Shown here: piece after piece, positions 6,881-14,816 of the stretch
Layout: each line of letters starts with the position of its first letter
How positions within the stretch are numbered: position 1 is the first letter of the stretch
DNA from: an uncultured Prevotella sp.
GTDB taxonomy: Bacteria > Bacteroidota > Bacteroidia > Bacteroidales > Bacteroidaceae
Reading direction: 5' to 3'
Length of the DNA stretch: 53,571 bases
Assembly: GCA_905233555.1 (NCBI GenBank)
Contig: CAJODF010000003.1
Location: 1-53,571, forward strand
Position numbers and translations under genes: made by a program
Notes under the pieces: generated by a model
What the model was told of the DNA's origin: nothing
Databases searched by the model: none
The model's input: only the letters and a program-made list of their open reading frames with translations

Positions 6881-8824
6881 CAATACGTACGCGAGGAGCG
6901 AGCATACCTCAGAGAGCGGATTGGCCAACCACGACTCGCTGACGGGATTGAAACCGCCGAAGCGCAGCAACGCACTGACGACACCCATCAGCGCACCGCC
7001 GGCAATGAAGCCGGAGGCAAGCAGCGTACCCTTCTCACCACGGGCCTCGTTCACCTTCTTATCCTTTGAGCGGGTGGTGACATACCAGTTGATAGCACCG
7101 CCGATTACCAGCGGCACATTCAGTTCCATGGGGATGAACATACCCAGGGCGAAGGCTAAAGCAGGCACCTTGCAAAGGGTGAGGATGATGGCGATGGCTG
7201 CACCGATGGCGTAGAGTACCCAAGGTGCCCCTACCCCGTTCATCAACGGGTCGATGACTGCTGCCATCGCATTGGCCTGAGGCGCAGCGAGTTGTCCGGA
7301 GGCAAAGCCGTAGGTCTCGTTGAGCAGCATCATCACACCGCCCACGGTGGCTGCCGACACCAAAGTTCCAAGGAACTTCCACGACTCCTGCTTACGGGGT
7401 GTTGTTCCCAACCAGTAACCGATCTTCAGGTCGGTGATGAAGGCACCAGCCATCGACAAGGCCGTGCAGACCACACCGCCCATCACCAGAGCCGCCACCA
7501 TACCGCTGGTACCCTGAAGACCTACACCCACCATCACCACAGACGCAAGAATCAACGTCATCAACGTCATACCACTCACGGGGTTTGAGCCCACGATGGC
7601 GATGGCATTCGCTGCGACAGTAGTAAAGAGGAAGGCTATCACCGCCACGAGGACGATGGCAACCAAAGCCTGCAACATATTACCGTCCATCACGCCGAAC
7701 CAGAAGAATAGGAACGTGATGATAATCGTCACAATCGAGGCAATGGCAATGAACTTAAACGGCAGATCCAGTTGTGTGCGCTGCTGTGTCACAGCAATCT
7801 CACCGCTGCCCTTCATCTCCTTTGCAGCCAATGAGACAGCCCCCTTGATGATACCCCACGACTTGATGATGCCGATGATACCCGCCATCGCGATACCACC
7901 GATACCTATCGATTTGCCGTAAGCCTTGAATATCTGTTCTGGCGACATATCGCCCACTGCCGTCGTGATGGAGGGGTCCCACTGGTTGAGTACCTCCGTA
8001 CCGAAAAACAGCGACAGACCTGGTACGATGAGCCACCACACGGACAACGAACCGAGCGTGATGATGAGGGCATATTTGAAGCCGATGATATAGCCGAGAC
8101 CCAGCACAGCGGCACCCGTATTCACCTTAAATACCAACTTGGCCTGATCAGCCAACGACTGTCCCCACTCCACTACACGCGAAGTGAAGTTCTCGTTCCA
8201 CCAGCCGAAAGTCGCCACGATGAAGTCGTAAAGACCACCAACGATACCAGCCAGCAGCAACGGCTTGGCCTGATTGCCGCCCTTCGCGCCAGAGACGAGC
8301 ACCTGCGTCGTCGCCGTCGCCTCTGGGAAGGGGTACTTGCCGTGCATATCCGACACGAAGTACTTACGGAACGGAATCAGGAAGAGGATGCCGATGATAC
8401 CACCCAGCAACGAAGCGAGGAATATCTTCAGGAACGAAGCCGACATCTCAGGATACTTCGCCTGGAGGATATAGATGGCTGGCAACGTAAAGATGGCACC
8501 CGCCACCACAGCACCCGAACAGGCACCTATCGACTGAATGATCACATTCTCGCCCAAGGCCTTGCTGCGCTTGGCGGCTGTCGATACACCCACAGCGATG
8601 ATGGCGATGGGGATGGCGGCCTCGAACACCTGACCTACTTTCAATCCCAAGTAGGCAGCGGCTGCCGAGAAGAGTACTGCCATCAGCACACCCCACGTGA
8701 CAGACCACGCGTTGACCTCCGGATAACGGCCCTTCGGCGACATCATCGGTTCATACAGTTCTCCTTCCTGCAGTTCCCGAAAGGCATTGTCGGGCAACTG
8801 GGTTTTCATTTCCAAATCTTCCAT
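6827..8824 (-). CDS. OPT family oligopeptide transporter
   Basis: About 665 aa with some 14-16 hydrophobic segments. It resembles the bacterial OPT (oligopeptide/metal-chelate transporter) family, with motifs such as GANVIIQ-like ALGENVIIQSIG, KYPFPEATATTQVLVSG and the SNPVSGMT segment. It should import small peptides or metal-peptide complexes across the inner membrane. A longer frame upstream is excluded because the -7 box TACCTTTG lies at 8860-8853 on the minus strand. The start is therefore 8824 (MEDLEMKTQ) or 8806 (MKTQ). The 3' end runs antisense into the thioredoxin gene by 54 nt with no terminator between. Confidence 0.9.
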   Translation of the reverse strand: MEDLEMKTQLPDNAFRELQEGELYEPMMSPKGRYPEVNAWSVTWGVLMAVLFSAAAAYLGLKVGQVFEAAIPIAIIAVGVSTAAKRSKALGENVIIQSIGACSGAVVAGAIFTLPAIYILQAKYPEMSASFLKIFLASLLGGIIGILFLIPFRKYFVSDMHGKYPFPEATATTQVLVSGAKGGNQAKPLLLAGIVGGLYDFIVATFGWWNENFTSRVVEWGQSLADQAKLVFKVNTGAAVLGLGYIIGFKYALIITLGSLSVWWLIVPGLSLFFGTEVLNQWDPSITTAVGDMSPEQIFKAYGKSIGIGGIAMAGIIGIIKSWGIIKGAVSLAAKEMKGSGEIAVTQQRTQLDLPFKFIAIASIVTIIITFLFFWFGVMDGNMLQALVAIVLVAVIAFLFTTVAANAIAIVGSNPVSGMTLMTLILASVVMVGVGLQGTSGMVAALVMGGVVCTALSMAGAFITDLKIGYWLGTTPRKQESWKFLGTLVSAATVGGVMMLLNETYGFASGQLAAPQANAMAAVIDPLMNGVGAPWVLYAIGAAIAIILTLCKVPALAFALGMFIPMELNVPLVIGGAINWYVTTRSKDKKVNEARGEKGTLLASGFIAGGALMGVVSALLRFGGFNPVSESWLANPLSEVCSLLAYVLLIAYFVRATKLSGQRSE

Positions 8825-8852
8825 ATTGTTACACTTTTTTTCTTTTATGTTG

Positions 8853-8860
8853 CAAAGGTA
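8853..8860 (-). promoter_or_regulatory. -7 box of the OPT transporter gene
   Basis: Minus-strand TACCTTTG, about 28 nt upstream of ATG 8824. It rules out the longer reading frame as the real N-terminus. Confidence 0.7.
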
Positions 8861-8870
8861 CGAAATAATA

Positions 8871-8898
8871 CACAATTCACAATGCACAATTCACAATT
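8871..8898. repeat. heptamer tandem repeat ACAATTC x4
   Basis: Four 7-bp units (ACAATTC, ACAATGC, ACAATTC, then partial ACAATT) lie between the divergent OPT and esterase promoters. Confidence 0.8.
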
Positions 8899-8904
8899 AT
8901 TTTT

Positions 8905-8912
8905 TATCTTTG
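8905..8912 (+). promoter_or_regulatory. -7 box of the esterase/GH43 operon
   Basis: TATCTTTG, 35 nt upstream of the esterase ATG at 8948. It lies directly after the heptamer repeat, which replaces the region where a TTG element would be expected. Confidence 0.65.
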
Positions 8913-8947
8913 CCAAGATAATTAATTCTTCAACTAAAACGTATGTT

Positions 8948-10468
8948 ATGAAAAAGCTCTTGCTATTGTTGCCATTCATGGCACTATTGATGGGCTGCCA
9001 GTCGAATAAGACGGGTGGCGAGTGTCCCATTCTCACCGTCGAGGGTGGCCAGATTACTGGTCAGAAGATTGACTATACCCTTGATGGCACCACTACCACG
9101 TATTATGCCTATAAGGGCATCCCCTACGCTGCCGCTCCTATCGGTGACCTGCGTTGGAAAGAACCTCAGCCCGTGGTGGCTTGGGAAGGTGTGCGTACCT
9201 GCGACAAATTCGGTCACCCTGGCTATCAGGCTGTGCACTATCCTGGCGGTTATACCACAGAGTGGGGCTATGGCGACGAGGCACCCTATAGTGAGGACTG
9301 TCTTTATCTGAATGTCTTTACCAAGGCTGCAGGTCAGGTGGATAAGAAACTGCCTGTTGCCCTGTGGATTCATGGTGGCGGCTATCGTGAGGGCTGGGGC
9401 ACAGAGCCCGAGTTCGACGGACGTGAGTGGGCACTCAAGGATGTGGTGCTCGTCACCATCAACTACCGTCTGGGCATCTTCGGCTTCATGCCTTACGGAG
9501 AACTCTCCGCTGAGAGTCCCAACCACGTCTCTGGTAACTATGGTATCTTAGACCAGATCCAGTCGTTGAAGTGGATCAAGGAGAATATCACCCAGTTTGG
9601 TGGCGATCCTGACAATGTGACCATCTTCGGACAGAGTGCAGGTGCAGGCAGCGTCCGTACCATCTGTGAATCGCCCCTGGCCCGTGGTCTGTTCCACAAG
9701 GCTGTGATTATGAGCGGCGGCGGACTGAACATTCCTCCGAAGGAGGGCGAAGCCGCTAAGCCTGCTACGCCGATGAACAAGTTCTTCACCTACAACCCCA
9801 CGCTGAAAGAGGCAGAGGCAGAAACCAAGAAGGTGATGGACTGGGCAGGTCTGACCGATCTGGAGAAACTCCGCAAGGCTTCTACGGAGATCCTCTATCC
9901 CCTATGCAACATCTATAATATGGTCAACAAGAGCGACCTCTATGTGATGGAGCGTCCTATCGTGGATGGCTATGTATCGCTGAAGAGTTTCGACGAGGCA
10001 GCCCGTGCCGGCGAGATTGCCGACGTGCCCTATATGATTGGCTACACCCTGAACGATATGGGTAATATGTCACCTGGCATCGCCGAATTCTGTAAGGTGC
10101 GTCAAGAGAAGGGCGGCAAGGCTTGGGCCTACGAGTTTGCCCGTCCGTTGCCCGATGACGGTTCGCATCCTGAGGTGACCGCCCGTCTGAAAGGTGCTTT
10201 CCACTCAAGCGACCTGTGGTTCGTATTCAAGAGCCTCGAGCACTGCTGGCGTCCCTGGACCCAGGGCGACTGGGATCTCTCTGAGAAGATGCTGACCGCC
10301 TGGACCAACTTCGCCAAGTATAGTGATCCCAATGGTGAGGACGGCAAGGCCCTCGGTTGGGAACCCTGCACAGCAGAAAAGCCACAGTTCATGCTCTTCA
10401 AACTCGACGACAAGGATGCTGAGGCTTCCGAGATGGGCGAACCGATTATTCCTGAACCCGCACAATAA
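8948..10468 (+). CDS. carboxylesterase type B lipoprotein
   Basis: 506 aa. The frame is open from 8342, but the promoter at 8905 and the lipoprotein signal MKKLLLLLPFMALLMGC place the start at 8948. The alpha/beta-hydrolase features of the type B family are visible: oxyanion motif HGGG (142-145), nucleophile S230 in GQSAGAGS, and a candidate catalytic His in AFHSSDLWF. It would hydrolyse carboxylic esters. Its position 12 nt before a GH43 enzyme suggests removal of acetyl or feruloyl groups from hemicellulose, though type B esterases act on many esters. It is probably anchored in the outer membrane. Confidence 0.9.
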   Translation: MKKLLLLLPFMALLMGCQSNKTGGECPILTVEGGQITGQKIDYTLDGTTTTYYAYKGIPYAAAPIGDLRWKEPQPVVAWEGVRTCDKFGHPGYQAVHYPGGYTTEWGYGDEAPYSEDCLYLNVFTKAAGQVDKKLPVALWIHGGGYREGWGTEPEFDGREWALKDVVLVTINYRLGIFGFMPYGELSAESPNHVSGNYGILDQIQSLKWIKENITQFGGDPDNVTIFGQSAGAGSVRTICESPLARGLFHKAVIMSGGGLNIPPKEGEAAKPATPMNKFFTYNPTLKEAEAETKKVMDWAGLTDLEKLRKASTEILYPLCNIYNMVNKSDLYVMERPIVDGYVSLKSFDEAARAGEIADVPYMIGYTLNDMGNMSPGIAEFCKVRQEKGGKAWAYEFARPLPDDGSHPEVTARLKGAFHSSDLWFVFKSLEHCWRPWTQGDWDLSEKMLTAWTNFAKYSDPNGEDGKALGWEPCTAEKPQFMLFKLDDKDAEASEMGEPIIPEPAQ

Positions 10469-10480
10469 ATAATAACATTT

Positions 10481-12532
10481 ATGAAAAGACTATTTTTATT
10501 CTGTTTTCTGGCGTGTACGGCATGGGCTGTCAACGCACAGAACCCGTACCTCCCTCTCTGGGAGCATGTACCCGATGGTGAACCCCGTGTATTCGAGGAT
10601 CCCGACAATCCTGGTAAGTTGCGTGCCTATATCATCGGCTCGCACGATGTGAACTACTCAGCCTACTGCGGCCCCGATATCCGTATGTGGTCGGCTCCCG
10701 TGGAGGATCTGAGCCAATGGCGCGACGAAGGTCCTATCTTCACGTGGTTCGTCGATGGACAGTGGGACACGATGTACGCCCCCGACCTCGTCGAAGTGAA
10801 GGACAAGGCTACAGGCAAGAAAACCTATTATCTCTATCCCCACAGTCGTGGCTGGCGTCGTACGCCGATGGTCTGTAAGGGCGACCGTCCTGATGGTCCC
10901 TTCACGCCCATCAACCTCACGGAGGATGGTCGCCAGTGCCTGCCCGGCTCGCTGATTGACTTCGACCCCTCTGTGTTCATCGAGAACATCACTGATAAGA
11001 AGGACAAGGACTACGATATCGGCTATCGTGCCTACGTGTTCTACGGTTTCCAGCATTCTACCGCTGTTGAACTTGACCAGAAGACCATGTATTCTAAGCG
11101 CGAGGGCACGGAGCCTATCGATCCGTTTATCCCCGCCAGCAGTGCCGACGGTCGTCTGTTGGACAAGGCTGGCAGCGAGTACAAGGCCCTCTATGAGGGA
11201 CAGAACCCGCTCGACTTCAATTTCTTCGAGGCTTCCAGCATCCGTCAGGTAGGAAATAAGTACGTGATGGTATTCTCTGGCTACTCTGGCAAGGAGTACG
11301 GCTTGGGCAATACCAACTCCGCCCTGCGCTATGCTTTTGGCGACTCGCCCTTAGGTCCTTGGCGCTCTGGTGGCGTACTGGTTGACTCTCGTGGTGTCGT
11401 GCTGAGTGAGGATGGTGCCAAACTCATCACTACCAACTTTGGTCATAATACCCACGGTTCGTTGCAGGAGATCAACGGTCAGTGGTATGTCTTCTATCAC
11501 CGTCCGCCTCGTGGCTTCGGCAATGCCCGTCAGTCGATGGTGGCTCCCGTGAAGATCACTTGGGACAAGAAACCTGTCGCCAAGGGCGGTGTGGTGAAGA
11601 TTACCGGCTATGACCCCTATGCTAAGGATAATGTCTGGACGGCGAAGGCTGCCGACGGCAACGAATATACGGGTGCTGAGGTGACCAGCGAGGGCTTCCA
11701 GATCTTCGGTCTGCCCCCCTATGCATATTATAGCGCCGGTTATGCTTGCTTCGTCTATGGTCCCAATGCCAACAACTGGATGCAGGACAATCACGACGTA
11801 TGGAACAACTCTATGGACCTCGCTGGCATCCAGAACGGCGGCATCGTCGGCTTCAAGTACTTCGGTTTCGGCGGTCTGGCTCAGGACACCAAGGGCTGCA
11901 AGGCATTCGAGGGCACGAAGCAAGGCGACGGCACCATACTCGGCCTTAATCTGACAGCCAGCGGCAAGGGAGCCTTCAAGATTCACGTTAAACTCGACGA
12001 CCCCTGGAAGGGTCAAGAGATTGGCGTAGTTGACGTGCCCGCCGACGCTAAGCGTCAGGCTTCGATGTACTATGCAGCCGTTCCTGCAGTAGAAGGTCTC
12101 ACCGGCAAGCACGCTATCTACCTCGTAGCCGAAGGTCCTGAAGTACAGCAACCCCAACAGCCTCAGGGCCGTCCGGGCTTTGGCGGCCGTGGCCCTCAGC
12201 AGCCGCAGCGTCCGCAGGGTTTGTTCGACCTCCACGGAGTCAACTTCTCCAAGGGCATTGGTGCTCCTGCTCCTATCGTGCCTCAGGTCACTATCACTGC
12301 CGACGGCAAGCCGCTGACGATTCCCACGACACCTGTCCGCTTCAACAACCAAAACGGCTACCCCGACCAGATCCGCTACCAACTCTATGGTCCGGTGGAT
12401 GCTGGTTCGAAACTGAAGGCTACGGCCAACATTCCTGTTGGTGTGAAGTTCGACATCAGTCCTATCGTTGAAGGTCGTGCCACCATCAAGGCCACCTACA
12501 ATGGCAAGACAAAATTATTCCTGATCAACTAA
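10481..12532 (+). CDS. GH43-like glycoside hydrolase with C-terminal beta-sandwich region
   Basis: 683 aa with signal peptide MKRLFLFCFLACTAWAVNAQ. Residues about 30-370 resemble a GH43 five-bladed propeller: an early acidic pair, MYAPDLVEV (99-106), the DPSVF motif with D162, and a Glu in FFEAS (E250) as likely general acid. A GHNTHGS motif with the propeller-centre histidine follows. GH43 enzymes are beta-xylosidases, arabinofuranosidases or arabinanases. Residues about 440-560 look like a CBM6-type beta-sandwich. A Pro/Gln/Gly-rich linker at about 566-592 separates a final beta-rich domain. It is co-transcribed with the esterase; no SusC/SusD pair is next to it. Confidence 0.8.
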   Translation: MKRLFLFCFLACTAWAVNAQNPYLPLWEHVPDGEPRVFEDPDNPGKLRAYIIGSHDVNYSAYCGPDIRMWSAPVEDLSQWRDEGPIFTWFVDGQWDTMYAPDLVEVKDKATGKKTYYLYPHSRGWRRTPMVCKGDRPDGPFTPINLTEDGRQCLPGSLIDFDPSVFIENITDKKDKDYDIGYRAYVFYGFQHSTAVELDQKTMYSKREGTEPIDPFIPASSADGRLLDKAGSEYKALYEGQNPLDFNFFEASSIRQVGNKYVMVFSGYSGKEYGLGNTNSALRYAFGDSPLGPWRSGGVLVDSRGVVLSEDGAKLITTNFGHNTHGSLQEINGQWYVFYHRPPRGFGNARQSMVAPVKITWDKKPVAKGGVVKITGYDPYAKDNVWTAKAADGNEYTGAEVTSEGFQIFGLPPYAYYSAGYACFVYGPNANNWMQDNHDVWNNSMDLAGIQNGGIVGFKYFGFGGLAQDTKGCKAFEGTKQGDGTILGLNLTASGKGAFKIHVKLDDPWKGQEIGVVDVPADAKRQASMYYAAVPAVEGLTGKHAIYLVAEGPEVQQPQQPQGRPGFGGRGPQQPQRPQGLFDLHGVNFSKGIGAPAPIVPQVTITADGKPLTIPTTPVRFNNQNGYPDQIRYQLYGPVDAGSKLKATANIPVGVKFDISPIVEGRATIKATYNGKTKLFLIN

Positions 12533-12540
12533 GAAAGGAA

Positions 12541-12675
12541 TGGAAGGGAAGTTAAAGAGAAGTTAAAGGGAAGTTAAAGGGACAAATGTCTGCTATTACG
12601 ATAGTAAGGTAATGTCCTTTTAACTTCCAAGAGCCGCAGGCTCGATAACTTCCTTTTAACTTCCTTATAACTTCT
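12541..12675. repeat. inverted arrays of an 11-bp purine-rich repeat
   Basis: Plus-strand copies of GAAGTTAAAG recur at 12548-12580 with an 11-bp period. Complementary copies (CTTTTAACTTC and variants) occupy 12617-12675. The last of these encodes the C-terminal residues KEKL of the aminotransferase on the minus strand. A small hairpin GAGCC-GCA-GGCTC (12631-12643) lies among them. Confidence 0.75.
12569..12628. terminator. possible terminator hairpin made from the repeats
   Basis: The 16-mer at 12569-12584 pairs with 12613-12628 with a single wobble. It encloses a 28-nt loop that can fold further. It lies between the convergent GH43 and aminotransferase genes and could end both transcripts, though neither side has a long T-run. 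Confidence 0.5.
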
Positions 12676-13849
12676 CTTTATATATTCTTTCCAATGCCTC
12701 CATCAGGCGACTGCGTGGACAGGCTATATTCAGGCGGATATAGCCTTCGCCACTTTGAGGGCCGTACATCGTGCCAGGATTCACCCAGACCTTGGCCTTT
12801 TCAAGAATCAGGTCGGCATACTGCTGCGAAGTCATACCCGTAGCGGAGATATCCACCCAAGGGAGATAGGTACCTTCGAGACGACAGACCTTCCATTCCG
12901 GCAGATGCTCAGAGGCAAAATCACAAAGCGCCTGATAGTTACCCCAGAGATACTGGTTGAGTTCGTCGATCCAGTCCTCACTCTCGTTGTAGGCCGCTTT
13001 CAGGGCGACGGGACCGAATGGATTCAGGTCGCACACCTCGTTGATGTTGATGGCCCGATCCAGCCGACGACGCCACTCGAGTTGCGAACAGATGATATTA
13101 GCCGTCTGCAAACCTGCGATATTAAACGATTTCGAAGGAGAATTCAGGATGACGCTGTTCTGTCGGCAGGCCTCACTGACAGCCGCAAAGGGCTGGAAGC
13201 GGTAACCAGGCATGACGAGTTCGCAATGGATCTCGTCGCTCACCACCTTCACGCCGTATTTCAGACAAATGGTGTTCATGCGCTCCAATTCCTCCTTCGT
13301 CCAGACGCGACCCGTTGGGTTGTGGGGGTTACAAAGCAGGAAGACGGTGGTCTTCTCATCAGCGCACTTTGCCTCAAAGTCATCCCAATCAACTTCGAAG
13401 TGACACTTTTCACTTTTCACTTCTTCACTTTTCACTTCTACAAGTACCGTTTCCAGTACTTCGCAGCCGTTGTTACGGACGGAAGAGAAGAAACAGTTAT
13501 AGTCAGGCGAGAGGATGAGTACCTTTTCACCAGGCATCGTGAGCGCCTTGACGGCAACAGACATCGCTGGTACGACGCCCGTCGTATAGAGAATTTCTTC
13601 ACGACGGATGGTCCAGTTGTGGCGACGCTGGAACCACGAGATCACAGCCTCGTAATAGTCTTCCTCCACGTAAGTATAGCCGAACACACCGTGCTCAGCC
13701 CTTTTACGGATGGCTTCCTGAATGGCAGGAGCCGCCTTGAAATCCATATCCGCCACCCAGAGGGGGATGACATCCTCAGACGGGCATTCGTCCCACTTGA
13801 CGCAACCAGTCCCTCTTCGCTCTACCAGTTCATCGAAATCGTACTTCAT
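12665..13849 (-). CDS. PatB/MalY-type PLP aminotransferase (cystathionine beta-lyase-like)
   Basis: 394 aa. Fold-type I PLP enzyme: the YGY-like turn, NPHNPTG substrate loop, SDEIH (Asp contacting the PLP ring, about D205) and the Schiff-base lysine in NSPSKSFNIAG (about K240). PatB/MalY enzymes cleave C-S bonds in cystathionine or act as aminotransferases. The start at 13849 is chosen because its ATG overlaps the TGA of the upstream DUF3737 gene; a frame from 13870 adds seven unlikely residues. Residues about 138-148 (VEVKSEEVKSEK) are encoded by a tandem heptamer repeat (13403-13438), an in-frame insertion relative to the family as I know it. Confidence 0.88.
   Translation of the reverse strand: MKYDFDELVERRGTGCVKWDECPSEDVIPLWVADMDFKAAPAIQEAIRKRAEHGVFGYTYVEEDYYEAVISWFQRRHNWTIRREEILYTTGVVPAMSVAVKALTMPGEKVLILSPDYNCFFSSVRNNGCEVLETVLVEVKSEEVKSEKCHFEVDWDDFEAKCADEKTTVFLLCNPHNPTGRVWTKEELERMNTICLKYGVKVVSDEIHCELVMPGYRFQPFAAVSEACRQNSVILNSPSKSFNIAGLQTANIICSQLEWRRRLDRAININEVCDLNPFGPVALKAAYNESEDWIDELNQYLWGNYQALCDFASEHLPEWKVCRLEGTYLPWVDISATGMTSQQYADLILEKAKVWVNPGTMYGPQSGEGYIRLNIACPRSRLMEALERIYKEKL
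13403..13438 (-). repeat. GTGAAAA heptamer repeat inside the aminotransferase gene
   Basis: The minus strand carries several near-perfect GTGAAAA units in tandem, in frame. They are nearly identical to the intergenic repeat at 14785-14816. Confidence 0.85.
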
Positions 13850-14691
13850 TTCCTCACTTCTATTACACAATTATTCGGCTGACGGACATTCTCATCGATG
13901 GTGATGCTACCGATACTATCGGCTATGATATGTCCGCTCGTCGGATTCTTAATATTTTCAATATGTCCCTTGATATCCGCCTCGACGGTGGAATACTCAA
14001 ACATACGGTCGCACATCGGGTCGATGGTGCAGTTCTCCAGCACCAGATTCTCCGTATAGCACAGCAATTGCTCCCCCGCCAGATGACAGTTCACCAGTCG
14101 TACGTTCTTCGAGTGCCAGGCCAGATACTCGCCGTCGAGCACGGAGTCATAGACCACCACGTTCTCACACTCCCAGAACGAGTCCTTCGTCAGGATGTTG
14201 GCGTGGTGCACCTCCACGTTCTTACAGTACTGGAACACATATTTCGAATCGCTCTCCAACCCATCCACGTAGATATTCTGCGAGAACATAAAGGGATAGG
14301 TGCCGCCGTGCAGTTTCACATTCTTAATCCTGATGCCATCCACCTTCCAAAAGGTCTCGTCGGCATCGGTAATCTCCACATTCTCCAATGTCAGGTTCTT
14401 CATCTCACGAAAGAACTTCGGCCCGTCGATACGTGAGTTGGTCATCACCAGATCGTTGGTGTACCAGATGGCCGAGCGCGAGTCCATAGCGAAGTAGCAA
14501 TGGTCTATCTTGGCCCCATCGACGTGCCACCAAGGGTATTTGCCATAGAACTTACAGTCGTAAGCCTCCATGTTCTGACATTGTTTGATACCCGACTCGC
14601 CGTCGGTAATTGTTACATTTTCCAGTCGTAAGTCGTGCGTGGCGAACAACGGGCGCTCGCCGCCGAAAGTCTTGTCTTTAATCAGTTCCAT
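13846..14691 (-). CDS. DUF3737 family protein (right-handed beta-helix)
   Basis: 281 aa. The sequence repeats short turns of the type NVxxxxxxxDGxxxxxxxxN, as in a right-handed parallel beta-helix. The start MELIKDKTFGGERPLF and aromatic-rich coils (KYPWWHVDGAKID, DRSAIW-like) match the DUF3737 family. There is no signal peptide, so it is probably cytoplasmic. The biochemical role is unknown. It is the first gene of a two-gene operon with the aminotransferase (4-nt overlap), with a -7 box TATCTTTG on the minus strand at 14721-14714. The pairing with a sulfur amino acid lyase-like enzyme is suggestive but not explanatory. Confidence 0.8.
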   Translation of the reverse strand: MELIKDKTFGGERPLFATHDLRLENVTITDGESGIKQCQNMEAYDCKFYGKYPWWHVDGAKIDHCYFAMDSRSAIWYTNDLVMTNSRIDGPKFFREMKNLTLENVEITDADETFWKVDGIRIKNVKLHGGTYPFMFSQNIYVDGLESDSKYVFQYCKNVEVHHANILTKDSFWECENVVVYDSVLDGEYLAWHSKNVRLVNCHLAGEQLLCYTENLVLENCTIDPMCDRMFEYSTVEADIKGHIENIKNPTSGHIIADSIGSITIDENVRQPNNCVIEVRK

Positions 14692-14713
14692 TGTTTTTGT
14701 ATATTATCGGGGA

Positions 14714-14721
14714 CAAAGATA
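14714..14721 (-). promoter_or_regulatory. -7 box of the DUF3737/aminotransferase operon
   Basis: Minus-strand TATCTTTG, 22 nt before ATG 14691. Confidence 0.65.
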
Positions 14722-14741
14722 CGAATAAAAAAAGAAAAAAA

Positions 14742-14777
14742 TGCTGCCGCCCTTCAATATTTTGCAAGGCGGCAGCA
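14742..14777. terminator. terminator of the M16 protease gene
   Basis: TGCTGCCGCC (14742-14751) pairs with GGCGGCAGCA (14768-14777). On the minus strand it is followed by a long T-rich run (14741 down to 14723); on the plus strand by AATTTTTT. It is strong in the minus direction, where the M16 transcript arrives. Confidence 0.88.
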
Positions 14778-14784
14778 AATTTTT

Positions 14785-14816
14785 TCACTTCTTCACTTTT
14801 CACTTCTTCACTTCTT
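14785..14816. repeat. GTGAAGAA/GTGAAAA tandem repeat at the M16 gene 3' end
   Basis: Tandem CACTTCTT/CACTTTT units start immediately after the M16 stop codon (14808-14810) and also encode its last lysines. They match the unit inserted in the aminotransferase gene. Confidence 0.8.

Noticed and set aside
8342..8947. N-terminal extension of the esterase frame
   Set aside because: It lies antisense to the OPT transporter, and both the promoter at 8905 and the lipoprotein signal place the start at 8948.
10481..12532. Polysaccharide utilisation locus
   Set aside because: Only an esterase and one GH43 enzyme are present. No SusC/SusD pair or sensor is adjacent, and the TonB receptor at 24177 is DUF4249-linked.
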